Part shown: positions 58,320-64,000 of the stretch, piece after piece
Layout of the letters: each line of letters starts with the position of its first letter
How positions within the stretch are numbered: the stretch's first letter is position 1
Source: Xenopus tropicalis
Lineage: Eukaryota > Chordata > Amphibia > Anura > Pipidae
Direction: 5' to 3'
Assembly (NCBI RefSeq): GCF_000004195.4
Contig: NC_030684.2
Coordinates: forward strand, 66,027,892 to 66,091,891
DNA length: 64,000 nucleotides
Notes under the pieces: generated by a model
Databases searched by the model: none
The model's input: the letters and a program-made list of their open reading frames with translations, nothing else
What the model was told of the DNA's origin: nothing
Made by a program: the position numbers and the translations under genes

Positions 58320-58950
58320 ATCCCACCCCCCATTTTGTTGACTTTAACAGGGAAGATTTTCAAACTGCTGCCACACTTACAGCTTTAAGCTACACCCCCC
58401 AAACTTGAACAACACAATAATGGGGTCACCCCGAATGAAACAGCGACATTTGTTGGATGACCCCAAAGTGAGAACAACAGCCAATCAAATTTTACCCATT
58501 GACTTTTATAGGGAAATTGAATCTGCTGCCAGTCTTACAGCTTTGAGGCTACACCCCCCAAACTTGAATCACATAATCATGGGCTCAGCCTGAATGAAAA
58601 TATGATGATTGTTGGATGCCCAGAAGTGGGCAGAGCTGTGAACAGCCAATCAGAATTTACCTATTGACTTGGGGGAAATCCAACCTGCTGCCATTCTCAC
58701 AGTAATAACCCCGGTTCCCAAACTTTGCAGGGTTAGGCACCAGGTAACTGTGGTTCAAGGTTATAAAAAGTGGGTGGAGCCACCAACAGCCAATTAGAGT
58801 TTACCTATGGACTTTCAATGGGGAAATCCAACCTGCTGCCATTCTCACAGTATTAACACCAGGGTCCCCAAACTTTTCACAGTTCATTAGGGGACTGCAG
58901 TTTTAGTTTTGAAAAGTGGGCGGAGCCACCAACAGCCAATCAGATTTCAC
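58320..58950. repeat. Diverged tandem repeat, about 145-165 bp unit
   Basis: Four to five head-to-tail units each carry 'aacagccaatcag', then 'ttgacttt.atagggaaat', 'ctgctgccattctcacag', 'ccccaaactt' and, in the later units, 'aaagtgggcggagccacc'. The CCAAT positions at 58481, 58646, 58790 and 58936 give spacings of 165, 144 and 146 bp. Each unit thus has a CCAAT box and, in the last ones, a GC-box-like GGGCGG. No coding sequence. Confidence 0.75.
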
Positions 58951-58971
58951 TTATTGAATGCCCATACTTGG

Positions 58972-59407
58972 TTCCTATTTTCCCCTTTTTTGTATCCTTT
59001 ATTTCTTGTTAGGTCTTAATCAATCATACTATTTATTTTGTTGCTTTAAGCATTGCTCTTTTTTCTCCTTTCTTGCTGATAAAATATTTTTTACCACCTT
59101 GTTTACTACACATATTCTTTTTTCTAAGATACATGAGTTATGACTGTAGGGATTTTGCAGTGTGGTATTTACCCCTACCATGCCCATGCCTGTAATGGTG
59201 TCTATTTCCTCTCTTTTGTATTCCCCTCTTTTTCTTGGTAGGTTTCAGTTAATTATAGTACTTATCTATTTTGTTGCTTTAAGCATTGCCTTTTTTCTCC
59301 TTTCTTGTTGATAAAATATTTTTATCACCTCGTTTCTTTCTTCAACACATATTCCTTTTCCTGAGATACATGATTTATGACTACAGGGATCTTGCAGTGT
59401 GGTCTTT
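58972..59407. repeat. Two-copy tandem duplication, 234-bp period
   Basis: Copy 1 (about 58972-59173) and copy 2 (about 59206-59407) share 'ttgttgctttaagcattgc', 'tttctcctttcttg.tgataa', 'agatacatga.ttatgact' and 'ttgcagtgtggt'. They are diverged, so the duplication is not recent. Pyrimidine-rich and non-coding. Confidence 0.75.
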
Positions 59408-60265
59408 CCAACAGTGTTGGCCAAAATAGCTGATATCTGTTCATGTGTTTGTATTGAAATGAACTGAGTGGCATACAGATCCGTACATACTGATTACTTT
59501 ACTGATTATTCATACTAGTAAATCTGTTTGGCCAGCAATCTTAAAGGCAGTCGTATCACAGATGTAAATATACATGCATGTATTTTCTGAAACCTTGATT
59601 TTTGAAATTCTTGCTTGTAAGGTCTTTTCTAAGAAAACCATGTGACTGTGAATATTCTGTCATGGTCTTAATGTAACATTCTTCCTGTTTCCTATACACT
59701 GTATTTTTAAAGCAACTGGCGTATACTAATGAAGACTTTGTTCAAGAATTTCTTTACTAATTCTGGATTCTAAAATGACTCTACATTGTCCTCATTGTAC
59801 ATGCTGTGTGTATCTATTTCTCTTACACAGCGCATGCAATGTGGATATATTGGATGTCAAAAGCAACTTTAGTCTTTAGTGCCCTGTGTTATTATTTGTT
59901 TTAACAATGTACTTTATTTCTTAAACTGCCTGGATGGAGTCATATGAATGCAACGGAAGAAAAATTTCATGAATGAAAATTATGGGCAATGTATATTTCA
60001 ACAATAAAGGATTTTTTTAAGCAATAACTAGATTCTATTGGTCCTGTTAAACCTTTACTATGCCATTTTAGATTGGAAAAACCTCTCCTTATTTCTGCAT
60101 TATGGAGGCGACATCAGCTGATGTTCTGGAGTTGTGCAATCTTTGGCTTAATTTATAGAGGTTCAATTTCCAACAGTGTTCTGACAGTGTTTATTTGAAT
60201 TGTGATGTGTAGCCACTGCCATTAACTTGTACATTACCCTAACCTTTGTATTGTTTTACCATGAT
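59408..60265. other. Unrecognised; resembles the end of a transcript
   Basis: No coding frame is recognised. AATAAA at 60003-60008 followed by a T-rich run resembles a polyadenylation site at the end of an AT-rich 3' UTR. Without an upstream exon this is only a possibility. Confidence 0.25.
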
Positions 60266-60680
60266 TTAAAGGAGAAGGAAAGGCAAATTCACTTGGGGGT
60301 GCCAAAATGCCAAAATGCCAAGTGACTTAAATCACCTACCTTTTACCTTGGGCTGGTGCCCCTGTTCAGAGAGAGCTGCACCAGCCCGGGGTAGCAGTGA
60401 TCGCTTCCTTCTTCCTGCTTTGCTCGCACGCACATGCGCAGTAGAGTGAAAAAGCCGAACTTTAACAGAGAAGTCGGCTTTTCACTCCAATGCGCATGCG
60501 CCGGTCCCGGGAATTTGCCAGCAAAATGAAGCAGGAAGGAGGAAGCGCTTGCTACATGTACCCTGGGCTGGTGCTGTTTTCTCCTAACAGGGACACCTCG
60601 CTTACAAGGTAAGCGATTAAAGTCACTTGGGGGTGCCTAACATTTTGGCACCCCCAAGTGACTTAGCCTTTTAGCCTATA
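60266..60680. mobile_element. T2-type MITE, CpG-rich, right end truncated
   Basis: The left end is TTTAAAGGAGAAGGAAAGGC with TTAA at 60266-60269. The right part 'gcacccccaagtgacttagc' mirrors the left 'cacttgggggtgcc', but the terminal TTAA is lost. The centre is a G+C-rich palindrome ('gggctggtgc' with 'gcaccagccc', 'gaagcaggaagg' with 'ccttcttcctgcttt'). TGCGCATGCGCC at 60491-60502 matches the NRF1-type binding motif. Non-coding. Confidence 0.7.
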
Positions 60681-61100
60681 TTATTATGGACAAATTTCCA
60701 AATAAACACAGGAACAGAGTCTTATTTATGAAAATTTGTATTAGTGTAATTTTCACATTTAATTCTACTTTAAATAATATAGAAATTAAAAAAAAACACA
60801 AACGTTACCCTACTTTTTAAAACATAGAAAAAATGGAATTGAATTTAAATGAGTAGCTTTTGTGTCATTTGTAATGAGTTGCAAAGCTCAAAATAAACTC
60901 AAATTGACTAAATGTTGCCTAGCTTTCCTTGACTTCTACATAACCTCATAAGCTTTCAGATGCGGAGGCTTTACATTAGAGTTTTTCCTTTTTTTCTGCT
61001 TAATAACGATAAAAAAATCACGTTTTTAAACTATAATTCAAATTTATGATTATTAAAAAGATGCAAATTGCAAACACCAATGTTGATAAATATTTCCCTT
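60681..61100. repeat. Possible very old Harbinger-like MITE
   Basis: The words 'ttgacttctacataacctca' (60930) and a final 'tgataaatatttcccttag' resemble the middle and right end of Harbinger-like copies, but termini are not clear. Confidence 0.3.
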
Positions 61101-64000
61101 AGAACTGCTCTACCTTTTTCTATTACTTGAATAAAGAGCCCACTTTTCCAAACCTGGTTTTTAATCTTCCTATAACCCTCTTCAAGATTTTCTAATTAGC
61201 CTTATTGTTCTCTAAAACTACAATAATGTTCTAAAATTCTGATTTGTGATTGTGCCTTTTCTAACTGTAATAATATGAGCAATTTGGAATTGGAAATTTC
61301 CTGATAAAAGAAAAATATAAACTTTGTCAAATTATTTTTGTAATCAAAAGTTGGCCAGATGTCTTATATATGTTCTTATATAGGAAAATACCCTCCAATT
61401 TTTTCAATACTATTGATAGTATTTAGCATTATTACATAACAGCTGGTGTCTTTTTCAAAATCTGATCAAGATTGACAGATATTATTTATGTAAGAAGGAA
61501 AAATGAACGGCCATATTCCTGGTGTTTAAAACTTCACTAGGGCAGGAGCTGATTGAATGATGTACAATCTCCATAGTGCTGCGTAAATAAGTGCATAAAA
61601 TCAGTATTTCATTTATAACCCTTGGAAATGACCTGAGCATTTGACTTTAATTCATATGTCTGGATTTATATAAACTGCATACCACAACTGTATTCAAAGT
61701 GCTAGTCACCGAAGTGGATTGATTTATGCAGCACAAATTGTTGTGATTTAAGACTATGAAAATATTTCCTAACCTTGGGAACCTATGCATTTATTACATG
61801 CATTACAAAGTGTCTAAGCATTTTTGCAGTTTTGCATTCCTAGTAATACTCTCCATGTGTCACAAAAAAACCCCACCTGAACCAAATAAATAAATAAAAC
61901 ATGTTTCTATGTGTCTGAATGTAAGACCCATCACTTGATAACGCTCAGCATAAAGGAGCATTAATACTATAGTATAGCACAAATGGTTATTCTAAAACAT
62001 CAGTAATACAGTAAAAAAGTAACTGTGTGCAAGCATATTGTATATCACAGACCTATAGAGTATTATAGGCTGTGAGGATACTGTTTGAGAAACAGCAGTG
62101 CTAAAGTTAACTGAATATAATGTTAATTTAGAGAAGGTAGGAACAGAATACAGAATACTAATTTAGAAAGACTATAGATTAAGTGCAACAGTCTATGATC
62201 ATATTACTGAAGGCCAATAACACAGAACAGGCTCTTGGCATATGATAGTAGACAGGGCACAATGTCAAAGGTGGTGAGTTACATGATACAGCATGTTGGT
62301 TAAGAATACAGTATATCAAAAGCTTGAACTATATGGAGATAAAATGTGACAAAAGTCTGGGCAAGTAGATAGACACATTGTATGGTGGTAACCAAAAAAT
62401 ATAACCATGGCAGAATAATGTCCATAGTTTGGATATATGGAGCCTCATTTATGAATGTGAGTGCAATGCAACGTTTATAAAATGGAGGCAAATAGTCACA
62501 ATACAGTGTCTTTTTGCTACAAAAAACTGCATGCTTTGCAGGGCAATGTCTATAGAATAAAAGCATTATTTTGAACAGTGTCCAAACACAGACAAATTTG
62601 CATCCATTTAGCACCTGTGCATGGAATGTTAACTTTACTTACTATCATTATTGTTTAGCAGATTTACTAATATATCAAAACAAAAATTCCTTATTGTGAA
62701 AAAAACACAAATTGTAAAGTGGTCTACTTTCAGTCCACAAAGAAGTCAGGTCTTGGTTCAAGTTGACCAAAATTGCCCAAATTGGTCATATATATCTACC
62801 TGTAGGTGATGTTTAAAGATTTGTTCATTTACGTCCTAGCCTTAGGTTAAAGATTTGTGCATGGTAGGCATGGTGTGGGGCAGTTAATGGACTGGTTCAC
62901 TTAAGGTTAGTTAAAATTATCCTAGATGCTATCATGGACACACACTTTATGATTTGTGCAAGCAGCATTTTGTCTAAAAGACCCTCTGTAATGTATTCTG
63001 ATCTGTAAAACTTGATTCTCATCCTGACAAGTTGCATATTGGGCCTCACACGCAAACAGATGCCTTCTCAATCTGTGATAATACAAAATGATCAGAATGC
63101 AAGTATTTTTTAAAAATGTAATTACAAAGACATAAATGTGCAAGCTTCTCTTATTGTAGCTGGTGTAGTAAAGCTGTCCATTTGTATATGATCAATGCAA
63201 TGGAACATTTAAAATAGGAAGTTATGGCAATGAATAATAATGGGTTGAAGAGAATAAAGGATTAATTATTAGGCCTTGCTAAAAGTCTTATTGGCATCCA
63301 CTTATACAAAATGTTCCTATGTGCAGGTAGCTAGCTCTAGCAAGGGCATTGCTGTCCCCACAAATCTAGGACATGTGCCAGATTTCTTGTCCTGTCCCCT
63401 ATTCATTACCATTTAAAACAAAAAAAAGATTAATAGTTTTTTCAGATTCACAATACTGTATATGACAGCTCTAAAATCAGTGCTATTACCATCAGAACTC
63501 AATAATCAGTCCTGTAGCATCAGCTTATATAACAGGCTGCCCTTGTTTTCTGCTTGATAATTTGCTTTATCCCCCCATCCAGCACCACAGTATTCACAGG
63601 TCTCTTTGCTCCAAAACTGAGCACAGAGACCTGTAGCAATTCTGCTTGTAAAAGTGCCCTTTAGTATTGTTAAGTCCATGGAAAGAGGTTAGGAGAGGCA
63701 AGTATACAAACACCTACATCCTTATAAATTAAAACCTTTGTAATTCGCACTGCACCCTTATGAATATCAACACACACCAATTAGCAATGCCTGAAAGTTG
63801 CTATTAGGTGCATCAGCTATTGACTCATGTTTCATGGAAATGCAGCTTTAAAAAACAGAACAAATGCAAGTACAGAAGATCATTGTGAAATGTTTTTTAT
63901 GCAATATAAAATCATATGTTACAGTTAACTCTGTACTTACATACTGTATATACAGCACCGAAAATACATTACCAGTACAGCACTAGCTTGCTAAGCAGGG
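61101..64000. other. Unrecognised AT-rich stretch
   Basis: No gene or RNA is recognised to the end of the window. At 61540-61600 'ggcaggagctgattgaatga' and 'gtgctgcgtaaataag' form a decayed L2/SINE tail on the plus strand. A 104-codon minus frame at 62300-62614 has no recognisable motif. Confidence 0.4.

Overview
This window looks like non-coding nuclear DNA from a clawed frog (Xenopus; species not resolved). It is AT-rich. It has no recognisable host exon, rRNA or intact tRNA gene, and no bacterial-type gene organisation. The Xenopus assignment rests on the repeats: TTAA-flanked T2-type MITEs, many short hAT-type elements with TAGTGATGAGCGAA-like ends, PIF/Harbinger-like elements with GGGGCAGATTTA-like ends and TTA duplications, palindromic TA-flanked CAGGTATGGGA elements, CR1 and L2 LINE remains, and tRNA-headed SINEs. 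Family names come from recalled knowledge plus visible termini and target-site duplications (TSDs); no database was searched.

The one convincing intact gene is a Tc1/mariner transposase of 339 codons at 25610-26629. It lies inside a complete 1606-bp transposon (25241-26846) with 214-bp inverted repeats and a flanking TA duplication. Its catalytic triad (D152, D243, E278; DD34E) is present with no stop or frameshift.

Layout: 1-9 kb is mostly unrecognised sequence with a CR1 scrap. 9-15.8 kb holds Harbinger-like MITEs, a CR1 relic with reverse-transcriptase motifs on the minus strand, and a palindromic MITE. 16.8-24.8 kb has two tRNA-like SINEs, a T2 MITE and hAT MITEs. 25.2-30.4 kb is the densest mobile cluster: the Tc1 element, a 684-bp hAT element with a promoter-like core and perfect 8-bp TSD, three Harbinger-like MITEs joined end to end through single TTA sites, and two more hAT elements. 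32-33.5 kb and 36.8-40.3 kb are further MITE clusters, partly nested. 42.3-43.4 kb is an L2-type LINE relic on the plus strand, followed by two more abutting MITEs. 46-51 kb has more hAT and Harbinger-like copies, including a fold-back repeat inserted in a hAT element. 53.9-57.5 kb has hAT, Harbinger-like, palindromic and CR1 copies. 58.3-59.4 kb holds two unrelated tandem repeats, and 60.3 kb a CpG-rich T2-type MITE.

The elements interact as autonomous and dependent sets. The Tc1 element carries its own transposase. The SINEs share a 3' tail with the L2 LINE and probably used its machinery. The hAT, Harbinger-like and T2 elements here encode nothing recognisable and would have depended on transposases elsewhere. 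Most open reading frames outside the Tc1 transposase are chance or palindrome-driven. Several long unrepetitive stretches could be conserved regulatory DNA, which cannot be judged from one sequence.
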